From: a virus
IMG/VR virus record: IMGVR_UViG_3300040815_001638
Location: 1-31,741 of that record
Strand: one strand, 5' to 3'
Length of the DNA stretch: 31,741 bases
The translations under genes and the position numbers were made by a program. This document shows positions 7,547 to 13,960 of the stretch, piece after piece. Within the stretch, counting starts at the first letter, position 1. Each line of letters starts with the position of its first letter. A model generated the notes under the pieces. It saw only the letters and a program-made list of their open reading frames with translations, had not been told where the DNA came from and made no database searches.

Positions 7547-8158
7547 CTATTTCAAGAAAAGGTCAGTTTGTTTCGAGATCATGCGGTCAGCCATGCAAAT
7601 CGTGTCGTTGTGGTCGCCGCCATGACAGACGAGCATGATTTCCTCAGTGTTCCATCCCTTGCCCATGCCGACCGTGTTCCACCCAAAGGACAAAACCACG
7701 CTTCCCGGTTCGCAGAGCTGGCGCATGAGTGTCCGACATTCCTTTTTCATCGCCGCCGTCTGCGTGTCCTTCATGGTCGCCGTTAGTCCGATCTCCGAAT
7801 AAACCTCGGACACTTGGCGGGGACTGTATGGCGGATCAAATATCACAAGATCGGCTTTAACCCCTTCATTTACCAGATGCCGCAGAAAGTCCCGCGCTTC
7901 CATGTGGTGTTCTGCCTCTGTATTCGGGTTGATGTCGTTTGTGTGGGTCGCCCATCGCTTATTCCTCGCGAACGGATCGACACTCACGACTGATTCCCGC
8001 AGATACCTTTTCACCATGTTTCCCATGTCTGGCACACTAAACGTGTCAGAGTTCGGCATCGCCCAAACACGACGAAAAGCGAACAAATTGCTGCACCCAA
8101 CACCGACCCGCTCCGAGTCGATGCTTTCAGGTGGTGAGATAGTCGTTTCTGTATTCAT
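7547..8158 (-). CDS. phage DNA methyltransferase-like protein (DPPY class)
   Basis: 203 aa. DLVIFDPPYSPRQVSEVYS (about 103-121) holds the DPPY motif IV of N6-adenine/N4-cytosine methyltransferases. The segment PNSDTFSVPDMGNMV and VDPFARNKRWATHTNDINPN are typical of a short phage family often annotated as adenine methyltransferase. No separate SAM-binding FxGxG motif is evident, so activity is not certain. The first 33 residues precede the usual family start at Met34 (ATG 8059) and may not be translated. It could protect phage DNA from restriction or modify host DNA. Confidence 0.75.
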   Translation of the reverse strand: MNTETTISPPESIDSERVGVGCSNLFAFRRVWAMPNSDTFSVPDMGNMVKRYLRESVVSVDPFARNKRWATHTNDINPNTEAEHHMEARDFLRHLVNEGVKADLVIFDPPYSPRQVSEVYSEIGLTATMKDTQTAAMKKECRTLMRQLCEPGSVVLSFGWNTVGMGKGWNTEEIMLVCHGGDHNDTICMADRMISKQTDLFLK

Positions 8159-8191
8159 TGCGCGTTGTCGTCGGTGTGGGTGAGCATGGCG

Positions 8192-8569
8192 TTAAAAAGG
8201 TATTTCTTGTCCCTCCCCAGCGTCAACGGTGGAGTGGTGCGGTTGTTGTGCGTTGGCCTTTTGGCGGTAGTTGTCGCCAGGGTCGTTTGCAGACTTCTCA
8301 GCCTTATCGACACGCCACGCTACAAGGTTGGTGTAGTATTTGCCATTGTGTTCCCTTCCTCGCAGATTGAATGAGACAGTGATCTCATCGCCAACCTTGA
8401 AAGGATCAAGCTGGTCGATTCTTTCCTTGAGTGCTTCAAACTTGATGAATTGATCAAATTTGCCGTCTGACATCTTCACGACGAATTCTCGTTTTGAGAA
8501 TCCCGATGCGAATGTTTGAGTGTCCTCCAAGTGGTGGAGGGTTCCTAATATTGGGTTTATTTCATTCAT
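8192..8569 (-). CDS. DUF3127-like OB-fold, single-strand DNA-binding-type protein
   Basis: 125 aa. GFSKREFVVKMSDGKFDQFI, then FKVGDEITVSFNLRGRE and YYTNLVAWRV fit the DUF3127 OB-fold family, and the acidic tail GEGQEIPF resembles the C-terminal tip of SSB proteins that recruits partners. It probably serves as the phage single-strand DNA-binding protein; that role is inference from fold and tail. ATG 8569 follows an A-run leader (GCCAAAAAAAAATCT). Confidence 0.78.
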   Translation of the reverse strand: MNEINPILGTLHHLEDTQTFASGFSKREFVVKMSDGKFDQFIKFEALKERIDQLDPFKVGDEITVSFNLRGREHNGKYYTNLVAWRVDKAEKSANDPGDNYRQKANAQQPHHSTVDAGEGQEIPF

Positions 8570-8595
8570 AGATTTTTTTTTGGCTTAACCTGAGA

Positions 8596-8614
8596 ACAGG
8601 TCGATAGAGAAGAC
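8596..8614 (-). repeat. 19-bp direct repeat, copy 2
   Basis: Minus-strand GTCTTCTCTATCGACCTGT, two bases after the stop of the 104-aa gene. It matches 6367-6385 with one mismatch. Here it runs into a small hairpin, ACCTG-TTCT-CAGGT, before the DUF3127 gene. Confidence 0.6.
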
Positions 8615-8616
8615 CC

Positions 8617-8931
8617 CTAAAGCGGCTCCTCATCTTTGCTGTTCTCTTCTTCACCCCCGCGAAATTCTCGCCACTCGCGGAGGTTCGTTGTCGCTTCGTG
8701 GCTTTCCCTTAGAATCTGCTCTCTGGTCTGCTCTGACAGTTCCGGCCAAACGTAGGCGAGAGCTTTACAGACAGCGAGAGTGCCACCCGTATCTCGGTGA
8801 TGCACGTATCGCGCCGCGAACACGAAAGCGGTTTGGACAATCTCAGGAAGAGAACAAGTAGAGGTAGCCAACCCCGATCTCGTCGGCTGTTCGCTACGCT
8901 CTGTTACGTCTTTTCCGGGGTGGCTACTCAT
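8617..8931 (-). CDS. hypothetical phage protein, helical
   Basis: 104 aa. The core VFAARYVHHRDTGGTLAVCK and LAYVWPELSEQTREQIL resembles a helical phage family of unknown function. The N-terminal 25 residues (TERSEQPTRSGLATS) look low in complexity and overlap a degenerate palindrome near 8885-8905. ATG 8931 overlaps the preceding Zn-protein gene by 8 bases. Confidence 0.7.
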   Translation of the reverse strand: MSSHPGKDVTERSEQPTRSGLATSTCSLPEIVQTAFVFAARYVHHRDTGGTLAVCKALAYVWPELSEQTREQILRESHEATTNLREWREFRGGEEENSKDEEPL

Positions 8932-9112
8932 GGTCGTTAATCTTCTCCAAAAGCTCTTCTGGCTCGTAGTCTGGGACTGCGTTAGCCATCGGGCAATCCT
9001 TATGGTTGAAGACGCAGAAGGTGTAAAGGCAACCTGGCTCGTATTTGATGCCGGGCTTGCCTTGGCACTTGGAGCAAGGTTTGAGGGCTTCGATTACGTC
9101 TGCCTGAGTCAT
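8924..9112 (-). CDS. Lar-like small zinc-ribbon protein
   Basis: 62 aa. LKPCSKCQGKPGIKY ... YTFCVFNHKDCPM gives the spaced CxxC...C...C of Lar-type restriction alleviation proteins, small phage/prophage zinc proteins. Anti-restriction activity is only a family-based possibility; many such zinc ribbons are untested. ATG overlaps the previous stop as ATGA. Confidence 0.7.
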   Translation of the reverse strand: MTQADVIEALKPCSKCQGKPGIKYEPGCLYTFCVFNHKDCPMANAVPDYEPEELLEKINDHE

Positions 9113-9264
9113 GGCTTCTCTCGTTTAATCATTGCCTCAACTCGGTCCCTGCCCAGCTTCCGAGCCTTGGCAACAACGGAAGTTTGGAGTCGGAACGGGA
9201 GAGGGATTCTAGGATCGGCAACGGGTTTGCGTCCAGCTCCCTTGCGCTTTCCTCCGTGTGTCAT
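9109..9264 (-). CDS. small basic GGKRKGAGRKP protein
   Basis: 51 aa. It begins MTHGGKRKGAGRKPVADPR, followed by a possible strand and two short helices (IPLPFRLQTSVVAKARKL, RVEAMIKRE) like a minimal ribbon-helix-helix protein. ATG 9264 starts one base after the previous stop, and its own stop overlaps the Lar-like gene (ATGA). Its 5' part is a near-exact DNA repeat of part of the gene at 10442-10780 (41 of 43 bases). Confidence 0.75.
   Translation of the reverse strand: MTHGGKRKGAGRKPVADPRIPLPFRLQTSVVAKARKLGRDRVEAMIKREKP
9213..9255 (-). repeat. 43-bp direct repeat encoding GGKRKGAGRKPVAD, copy 1
   Basis: Matches 10693-10735 at 41 of 43 bases, with both differences synonymous. The genes carrying it diverge completely outside it, so the block looks like a shuffled module. 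Confidence 0.85.
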
Positions 9265-9265
9265 T

Positions 9266-9505
9266 TTATTTTTCATTTTCATTAATTGCTCCTAACTCCA
9301 ACAGTCTTGCAGCTTCGATCATCGTTTGCGCGAGATCCCTGCAATCATTGGAATCAAGATATCCCTTGCTCCCGTCAATCCAGTATTTCAACTCGTCGCC
9401 CTTTATCGTTTGGTGCAGTTCTATCTCATCGTTCAGTATTTTTATGACAACTGGAGAACAATTTGTGGGAGGGCAATCACCCTCGGCGTCTTTTGGTTTA
9501 CTCAT
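9266..9505 (-). CDS. hypothetical phage protein
   Basis: 79 aa, no family recognised. Beta-rich start (SPVVIKILNDEIELHQTIKG) and a C-terminal helix (CRDLAQTMIEAARLLEL). The frame is open to 9595, but ATG 9505 has the A-rich leader CACAAAAGACG, overlaps the previous stop by 8 bases, and begins MSK like the gene at 10138, whose 5' junction is a DNA repeat of this one. Confidence 0.7.
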   Translation of the reverse strand: MSKPKDAEGDCPPTNCSPVVIKILNDEIELHQTIKGDELKYWIDGSKGYLDSNDCRDLAQTMIEAARLLELGAINENEK

Positions 9506-9539
9506 CGTCTTTTGTGGGTGATGCCTCCACAAAGGCGTT
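9498..9539 (-). repeat. 42-bp gene-junction repeat, copy 1
   Basis: Covers the end of one gene (NAFVEASPTKDDE-stop) and the start of the next (MSK). Matches 10131-10172 at 39 of 42 bases. A degenerate third version with AACGCC...GTGGAGGCA.CACCCA lies near 9792-9828 inside the 154-aa gene. Confidence 0.8.
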
Positions 9540-9686
9540 AAGGAATGGAATTGATGCCTTGTGGCGCTGCTTGTCGCGGTTCGTCGGCCCATCACAGGCT
9601 CCCAGTCGGGTGAGTTCCGTCGCGTCGATTCCCCTCACAAGTGGGGTGCTGATTAGGCTCTTTATCTGGCACATCAAAATTTCCAT
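9498..9686 (-). CDS. hypothetical small phage protein
   Basis: 62 aa, no family recognised. Polar middle (CDGPTNRDKQRHKASIPFL) and an acidic end. Its C-terminus VEASPTKDDE is nearly that of the 104-aa protein (VKASTTKDDE), through the 42-bp DNA repeat. Start ATG 9686 overlaps the previous stop by 13 bases. It could be a decayed or recombined gene. Confidence 0.5.
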   Translation of the reverse strand: MEILMCQIKSLISTPLVRGIDATELTRLGACDGPTNRDKQRHKASIPFLNAFVEASPTKDDE

Positions 9687-10138
9687 AACAAGTCGTGGAT
9701 TAGCAACCTCCCGCTTCGCTCCGATGCCAGAGCGTCAGCGTTCTGCTCGGGGCCGACAGTGTTTAGAAAATCGCGGTCCATGCTCATTGATCGTTCTTGG
9801 GTGCTGCCTCCACTTTTGGCGTTCGCTAGAGAATTAAGCAATTCAAGCGTTTCCTTGGCTTTTTCCACCCAGCGTTGCTCGACCACCCAATGACCGCATC
9901 CGTTAACGCATTCGGGATCTGGTGGGGTCACATAGCGTCCGCACCAATGGCATACGACCCATGGATAGTCTGCGTGGCATCCTACGGTCACTTTATATTC
10001 TGGGTGGGCGGTGTCGTAGATCGCGACGATGCCGCTGCGTTGTTCAAGAACAAAGCGAACAAGTTGCGGCAGATCAACCGCCGGGCTGTTCGTTGTTTGG
10101 ACGGTATCCACCGCCTCGGTGTCTTGCTTTTTACTCAT
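9674..10138 (-). CDS. hypothetical zinc-finger-like phage protein
   Basis: 154 aa. VCHWCGRYVTPPDPECVNGC (about 62-81) supplies two CxxC-type pairs, probably a structural zinc site. The preceding part is mixed alpha/beta with PEYKVTVGCHADY. From about residue 110 the protein reads through a degenerate junction repeat and a hairpin-forming stretch (9718-9753) that encodes NADALASERSGRL, so the last 45 residues may be an in-frame accretion. ATG 10138 has leader CACAAAAGACG. Confidence 0.65.
   Translation of the reverse strand: MSKKQDTEAVDTVQTTNSPAVDLPQLVRFVLEQRSGIVAIYDTAHPEYKVTVGCHADYPWVVCHWCGRYVTPPDPECVNGCGHWVVEQRWVEKAKETLELLNSLANAKSGGSTQERSMSMDRDFLNTVGPEQNADALASERSGRLLIHDLLWKF
9718..9753. repeat. 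imperfect palindrome inside the 154-aa gene
   Basis: GCTCCGA pairs with TCGGGGC and, inside, CAGAGCG with CGTTCTG around a TCAG loop, one mismatch or wobble in each arm. A related string, AGAGCGTAGCGAACAGCC, lies on the minus strand at 8885-8902. It may be a small dispersed palindromic element. Confidence 0.45.
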
Positions 10139-10172
10139 CGTCTTTTGTGGTTGATGCCTTCACAGAGGCGTT
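10131..10172 (-). repeat. 42-bp gene-junction repeat, copy 2
   Basis: Encodes NASVKASTTKDDE-stop and the start MSK of the next gene. 39 of 42 bases match 9498-9539. Confidence 0.8.
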
Positions 10173-10445
10173 CTCTTGTAAATATTGGATGACCCTCTTT
10201 GCCGCTTCCTCGTAACGAACGATACAAACCCAACCCGCTGCCCAGCATTCATCTGAATAGCGCTCCCAGGCCCATTGTATATCTTGGTCGCTTGCGTCGA
10301 ATCCCTGCTCGTTCATTGATTTTTTGATTTTTCTGACATCATCGGGGAAATTAACCTCCACTGATCTCGATAAGATAACAAGCTGCTGATCCCGACGACC
10401 TTCCGCCTGTTGGGTTTGATTGGGTGATTCTTGGTTTTCATTCAT
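10131..10445 (-). CDS. hypothetical phage protein with DxxxAWxxYSD motif
   Basis: 104 aa. VEVNFPDDVRKIKKSM then SDQDIQWAWERYSDECWAAG and WVC matches a small phage protein pattern in which a Trp/Tyr-rich helix precedes AGW. Function unknown. The Gln-rich start (ESPNQTQQAEGRRDQQ) is disordered-looking. ATG overlaps the previous stop (ATGA), and its own end overlaps the next gene by 8 bases. Confidence 0.7.
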   Translation of the reverse strand: MNENQESPNQTQQAEGRRDQQLVILSRSVEVNFPDDVRKIKKSMNEQGFDASDQDIQWAWERYSDECWAAGWVCIVRYEEAAKRVIQYLQENASVKASTTKDDE

Positions 10446-10780
10446 GATCTTTGATCTTGGTCTTTTTCTGGACGGTCGCGGATAGCTTCAGCGTTCATTT
10501 TAAATGTCGCGTTAGATCTTTCAGCGATGGCGATGCCTAGCCGATGTAACTCCTCTTCGCCGAGGAAACGGAGAGCGTTGTAAAGGATAGCAGCAACACT
10601 CCCAACCTTCTCAGCCGCTCTGCTCTCAGCACAGGATTGGCAATAGGTGTCTGCCTCCATACCGCACTTACAGCAACTGCGAACAAGGCGCTGATCGGCA
10701 ACGGGTTTGCGTCCAGCTCCCTTTCGTTTTCCTCCTGCGCTCACTTTTCTGGTCTGAATGGTTTGGTCAGGTTGAGGCAT
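10442..10780 (-). CDS. GGKRKGAGRKP-headed small zinc protein
   Basis: 112 aa. AGGKRKGAGRKPVADQRL (about 15-32) is the same basic head as in the 51-aa protein, here joined to CCKCGMEADTYCQSC, a four-Cys zinc knuckle, and a helical C-terminal part (VAAILYNALRFLGEEELHRL). The head is encoded by a 43-bp repeat, so the gene looks like a chimera of shared head and unique body. Probably nucleic-acid binding. Confidence 0.7.
   Translation of the reverse strand: MPQPDQTIQTRKVSAGGKRKGAGRKPVADQRLVRSCCKCGMEADTYCQSCAESRAAEKVGSVAAILYNALRFLGEEELHRLGIAIAERSNATFKMNAEAIRDRPEKDQDQRS
10693..10735 (-). repeat. 43-bp direct repeat encoding GGKRKGAGRKPVAD, copy 2
   Basis: Matches 9213-9255 at 41 of 43 bases. Confidence 0.85.
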
Positions 10781-11166
10781 TGCCGCGCTGGTCCAGCGAT
10801 CTGCATGAATCTACGGTTTGACGCTAGCGGGATCATAATTTCGTTGATCTTAACAATGATCTGATGGAGGTCCGCGTTTTCCTTTCGGAGGTTAGCGTTT
10901 TCTTTTTCAAGGTCAGTATCGCTTGAGTGGTCTTTGTAAAACCCTTCTGTGATTGCGTCAATTTTGGCCCTTTTACTTATGATGTGAGGACGGATTGCGT
11001 CATGACAAACTTTACTACCGACGATCCATCCCATGCGATACTCTGGATGGCTATCAGTGAAGTCTTGGTGCTTTACAGCGTAATTGGTCGCTTGCACCGC
11101 AATTGATGCCGTCTCAGTAACGACCTTCTGCACCAAGTGCTTTATTTCATCTTTCGTGGTGTTCAT
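10741..11166 (-). CDS. hypothetical coiled-coil phage protein
   Basis: 141 aa. The N-terminal two thirds are helical (KHLVQKVVTETASIAVQATN, YRMGWIVGSKVCHDAI). A clear heptad stretch, DLEKENANLRKENADLHQII (about 85-104), predicts a coiled coil, so it is probably oligomeric. No family recognised. It overlaps the next gene by 40 bases, unusually long for this phage but with both frames well formed. Confidence 0.7.
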   Translation of the reverse strand: MNTTKDEIKHLVQKVVTETASIAVQATNYAVKHQDFTDSHPEYRMGWIVGSKVCHDAIRPHIISKRAKIDAITEGFYKDHSSDTDLEKENANLRKENADLHQIIVKINEIMIPLASNRRFMQIAGPARQCLNLTKPFRPEK

Positions 11167-11169
11167 GAT

Positions 11170-11382
11170 TTAGGCTGGAATGATTTTCTTGCTGATTAGG
11201 TCAATGTCCCAGCATTTTCCGAACTCATCTTTGACGGATACGCAATCTCCTGAAATGAAGTAAGCGGTCCAATCTGTCTCTCGACAGTTATATTCAGAAG
11301 AGAATCGAACCCTGAGAGCTTCACAAATAGTAAGAAGAAATGATGGGTTTGATGAATTGATCACTGGTCTTTGGTTGGACAT
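11170..11382 (-). CDS. hypothetical small phage protein
   Basis: 70 aa, no family recognised. It appears beta-rich at the end (TAYFISGDCVSVKDEFGKCW then DIDLISKKII). Three bases separate it from the coiled-coil gene. The 62 bases between it and the helicase stop hold nothing I recognise. Confidence 0.65.
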   Translation of the reverse strand: MSNQRPVINSSNPSFLLTICEALRVRFSSEYNCRETDWTAYFISGDCVSVKDEFGKCWDIDLISKKIIPA

Positions 11383-11444
11383 GCGTTCACTCTACCTAAG
11401 ATTTGATTACCGACAACCCAAATCGAAAGAAAAGTAAAAATAAT

Positions 11445-12743
11445 TCAGGACGGCTGGAAAACGGTCTCAAATCTCTGGAATTCCCCGACAAGCTCAAGTG
11501 GAAGGAGCTGGTCACGGGCTGCGCTTCTCCACTTGTCTACTCGGATGCCGTTATCGACAATCGTAAGGACTACATCGGCATCATGGCTAAGGCTTCGCGA
11601 CTCCCTGATCCGCCCCTCGTCGTTTAGCTGGACTGGGCTTATCACTGTGCATTTCAGCTTTTTTGCCAGTTGCTTGAGATTCTTGGAATATCGGGAAAGC
11701 TCCTGCTCCCTGTTTTCCCCTTGTAGTCGGTTTCCTTGGATTAGCTGAACATAATCAACCACGATGACAGACACAGCGCCAAGCTCGGCCTCTGCTTCTG
11801 ATTGCGCTATGATGTAATCAATCGACATCCCCGGTTCATCGGAAATCAAAAGGTTTTTCTCTGAAAGAAGGTTTGAATGCTTATGGATTGCGCGTTTTTG
11901 GCCAACCTCGATCTGCTGCCCGTTTGCACCTCCTGACCTTGGATTCGTAATTGCTCGCATGTTGATCCTGCCTCGGCAGCTAATCAGGCGAGAAGCCACC
12001 TCCGCAACTCCCATCTCCAAAGTGAAGATTAGCACCTTTTCTCCAGCATCGAGAGCGGGATTGATGACTTGGTAAGAAAGAGCACTCTTTCCACCGCTGG
12101 TTTTTCCTCCGATTACCCATAGTTCCCCAGGTCGCATTCCCCCTCCGATGTTGTCGAGTTGGTGAATTCCCGTCGAAAGTCCAGGAATATCCCCGTGCTT
12201 CATCCGTTCCTCCATTTCTTTTGCCGCTAGTCCGAGAGCGTGCTTAATCGTCGAAAACGCTTTTTTCTGCACAGTCGCCAATTTGATGTCTTCGATGGCG
12301 TTTTTCATCGAATCGAGGACATCTTGCGATGAATTGCCCGACAATGCCGCATTGCGGGCGCTGTAAGCATGCGTGAGGGCTTTCCGGCGTGCGTAGGTGT
12401 CTCTTACCTCCGAGAGATGCTCAGCGAACTGTGATGGCGTTACAGGCGCATCTGCGACAGCGACCAAGATTTCAAACCTGTCATCCCCTCCAGCACGTTC
12501 ATATTTGTCATTCTTCTCAAGGTGGTAAATCACGCTCCTGACATCGCAATCCGCGCCATCGTTATGCCTGTCGATGAGGGTTTTATAAATTATTTGGTTC
12601 TCTGGCCGGAAAAACATCGAGGGCTTGAGACCGTCTCCTTTGGCCTTCGATAGCCATTTGGCCGAGTCTATCAGCATCATGGAGAGGATCGAGTCCTCTG
12701 GGATTAGAGCCTTTGGTAGCTCGCTTTCTTCTAAGTTGTTCAT
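11445..12743 (-). CDS. dnaB: replicative DNA helicase, DnaB family
   Basis: 432 aa. Hexameric 5'-3' helicase that unwinds the phage replication fork. The N-terminal domain starts LPKALIPEDSILSMMLIDSA. The RecA-like domain has Walker A GGKTSGGKS (about 212-220), LIFTLEMGVAEVASRL, Walker B VIVVDYVQLI (about 327), and the C-terminal QLNDEGRIRESRSLSHDADV with arginine-finger region. The frame is open to 12854, but ATG 12743 overlaps the previous stop as ATGA and gives a normal DnaB start. Lies directly after an initiator gene and a DnaB-N-like gene, forming a replication operon. Confidence 0.95.
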   Translation of the reverse strand: MNNLEESELPKALIPEDSILSMMLIDSAKWLSKAKGDGLKPSMFFRPENQIIYKTLIDRHNDGADCDVRSVIYHLEKNDKYERAGGDDRFEILVAVADAPVTPSQFAEHLSEVRDTYARRKALTHAYSARNAALSGNSSQDVLDSMKNAIEDIKLATVQKKAFSTIKHALGLAAKEMEERMKHGDIPGLSTGIHQLDNIGGGMRPGELWVIGGKTSGGKSALSYQVINPALDAGEKVLIFTLEMGVAEVASRLISCRGRINMRAITNPRSGGANGQQIEVGQKRAIHKHSNLLSEKNLLISDEPGMSIDYIIAQSEAEAELGAVSVIVVDYVQLIQGNRLQGENREQELSRYSKNLKQLAKKLKCTVISPVQLNDEGRIRESRSLSHDADVVLTIVDNGIRVDKWRSAARDQLLPLELVGEFQRFETVFQPS

Positions 12744-13096
12744 TTTGAGATAATTCGTTTGAGTTTGCCTGTCTTGTTTCTGATTAATGATTGGTGTTTC
12801 ATTTCCCTGATAGCCTGCTCCAGCTTCCCGTCTACCTCCCTGTTGAGTCTCCACTGTATGAATAACGCCAGCCCTGAGATGTAGCCGTCGAACTCTTTGA
12901 GTAGATCTGGAGATTCGTAATAGATTTCCTCTGGCTCGATGCTCAATCCCTGTTCTGTCCTGTTGAGTAGAAACGCGAATGCTCGTTGAGTGATACCAGG
13001 CAGAAAGTGGGAAGGTGTAATTCCTGAGTCCTTAATCAGGGTCAGCGAGTTCTTGGTGTCGCGCATGAGACAGGAGATGACAATCTCTTCGTTCAT
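12740..13096 (-). CDS. stand-alone DnaB N-terminal-domain-like protein
   Basis: 118 aa. NEEIVISCLMRDTKNSLTLI, then SGITPSHFLPGITQRAFAFL aligns in pattern with the N-terminal domain of the DnaB next door (PEDSILSMMLIDS ... KPSMFFRPENQIIYKTL). There is no Walker motif; the rest is a basic helical tail. It may bind the helicase N-domain collar as a loader or regulator, or be a truncated paralogue; both are inference. The frame opens at 13183, but ATG 13096 overlaps the initiator stop (ATGA). Confidence 0.7.
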   Translation of the reverse strand: MNEEIVISCLMRDTKNSLTLIKDSGITPSHFLPGITQRAFAFLLNRTEQGLSIEPEEIYYESPDLLKEFDGYISGLALFIQWRLNREVDGKLEQAIREMKHQSLIRNKTGKLKRIISK

Positions 13097-13803
13097 AGGA
13101 TTCGCTGGGCTTGAGGTTTGCTGTGTTGAACTTTCGGAAGCTCTGGAGTCGGGTCGTCTTCCCATCGTTCCTGATTCATCCATGTTGAGCAGTGAGCGAT
13201 CAGAGAACCTGTTCGTTCCAAGTCTAGCTTGTAGTTCTCGATTCCAGTCTTGATCGTTTCAAAGTCTACCTTGGTGAGAGCTTTCTCGATTGCTTTCAAA
13301 GCGGACACTCTGGATTTCTTGAGAGGATAAATTTGGTAGAGTTCTTCGGCTTCTTTCTTATTATCCGTAGTTGAAGATGAAGATGAAGATGAAGGGGTTG
13401 GGTTTTGCTTAACCTGGGTGGTTTGCTTTTGCTTTGGGTTTTGCTTAACCAAATTGGGGTTTCCTCCCTTTTTTCCAGCTTTCCTCCTTATTTGGATCAA
13501 TCTTTCATCTCTAACCATTCGTCGATTATAGATCGCGCCATCCTCTTCCCTCTTGCTTGCTACCCCATAGGTTAAAAGTGTGCTTAAGATTTGGTTAACC
13601 TCTTGCTTATCCAAACGGAGAATATGCCCAAGAGCTTCAACTGGCATCGGCTTTCCCGCTAATAGCAAAACTCCTCTCTCCTCCGATTCGTGCATCAGGC
13701 AAAGAATATCAAACCAAACCGATTGGTCATGCCTCGACAACGCTTGGATTCCAGGATCTTTCCTCCAGTCGGCTGGGTAAAATTGGAATGCGGGTAATTT
13801 CAT
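13093..13803 (-). CDS. replication initiator-like protein (DUF1376-type N-terminus)
   Basis: 236 aa. The N-terminal winged-helix-like part, FQFYPADWRKDPGIQALSRH, with DILCLMHESEERGVLLLAGK and GAIYNRRMVRDERLIQIRRK, is typical of phage DUF1376/replication-protein starts. GKKGGNPNLVKQNP and a Ser-rich linker follow. The C-terminal YPLKKSRVSALKAIEKALTK and SLIAHCSTWMNQERWEDD is shared by lambda-O-like and other phage initiators. Upstream of DnaB, it probably binds the origin and recruits helicase. The linker DNA carries direct repeats that could be the origin. It starts six bases after the poly-U of the RNA element at 13813. Confidence 0.82.
   Translation of the reverse strand: MKLPAFQFYPADWRKDPGIQALSRHDQSVWFDILCLMHESEERGVLLLAGKPMPVEALGHILRLDKQEVNQILSTLLTYGVASKREEDGAIYNRRMVRDERLIQIRRKAGKKGGNPNLVKQNPKQKQTTQVKQNPTPSSSSSSSTTDNKKEAEELYQIYPLKKSRVSALKAIEKALTKVDFETIKTGIENYKLDLERTGSLIAHCSTWMNQERWEDDPTPELPKVQHSKPQAQRIL
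13374..13450. other. candidate replication origin repeats inside the initiator gene
   Basis: Two perfect 17-bp direct repeats, TTGGGTTTTGCTTAACC at 13398-13414 and 13434-13450, lie 36 bp apart with a partial copy between, next to a purine-rich trinucleotide tract (13374-13395). Lambda-type phages keep iterons within the initiator gene. The repeats also encode VKQNP twice, so protein-level repetition is an alternative. Confidence 0.4.
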
Positions 13804-13812
13804 AGGCTTAAA

Positions 13813-13960
13813 AAAAATCCTCGCCTCAAGCTCCTAAAATTGTCTTAGCGGGACGGCGGAGTTTAGAGGCGAGGAATTAAAATTCTTCTGTGTAAACCGT
13901 CCCGCTAAGTTTGGTCTGCCCAGATCCTACTCAGGACATAGATTCGTTCAAGGTTTATTT
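13813..13960 (-). ncRNA. structured RNA element, copy 1 (pseudoknot with terminator hairpin)
   Basis: On the minus strand: AAATAAACCTTGAAC (13960-13946), GTCCTGAGTAGGATC (13937-13923), then strand P1 (13909-13897). Next come P2 (13875-13866), P3 (13864-13858), the P1 partner (13856-13844, 13 of 13 bp), CAATTTTA, the P3 partner (13834-13828, 6 of 7) and the P2 partner (13827-13818, 10 of 10), then eight U. P1 and P2 interleave, so both can form only as a pseudoknot. The same order and conserved blocks occur at 15451-15591. It begins inside the end of the HNH gene and ends just before the initiator ATG. No known RNA class recognised. Confidence 0.75.

Noticed and set aside
13813-13960. Type III toxin-antitoxin RNA (ToxI-like)
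   Set aside because: It has a pseudoknot and terminator before a gene, but there are no short tandem repeats and the following gene is a replication initiator, not a ToxN-like toxin.
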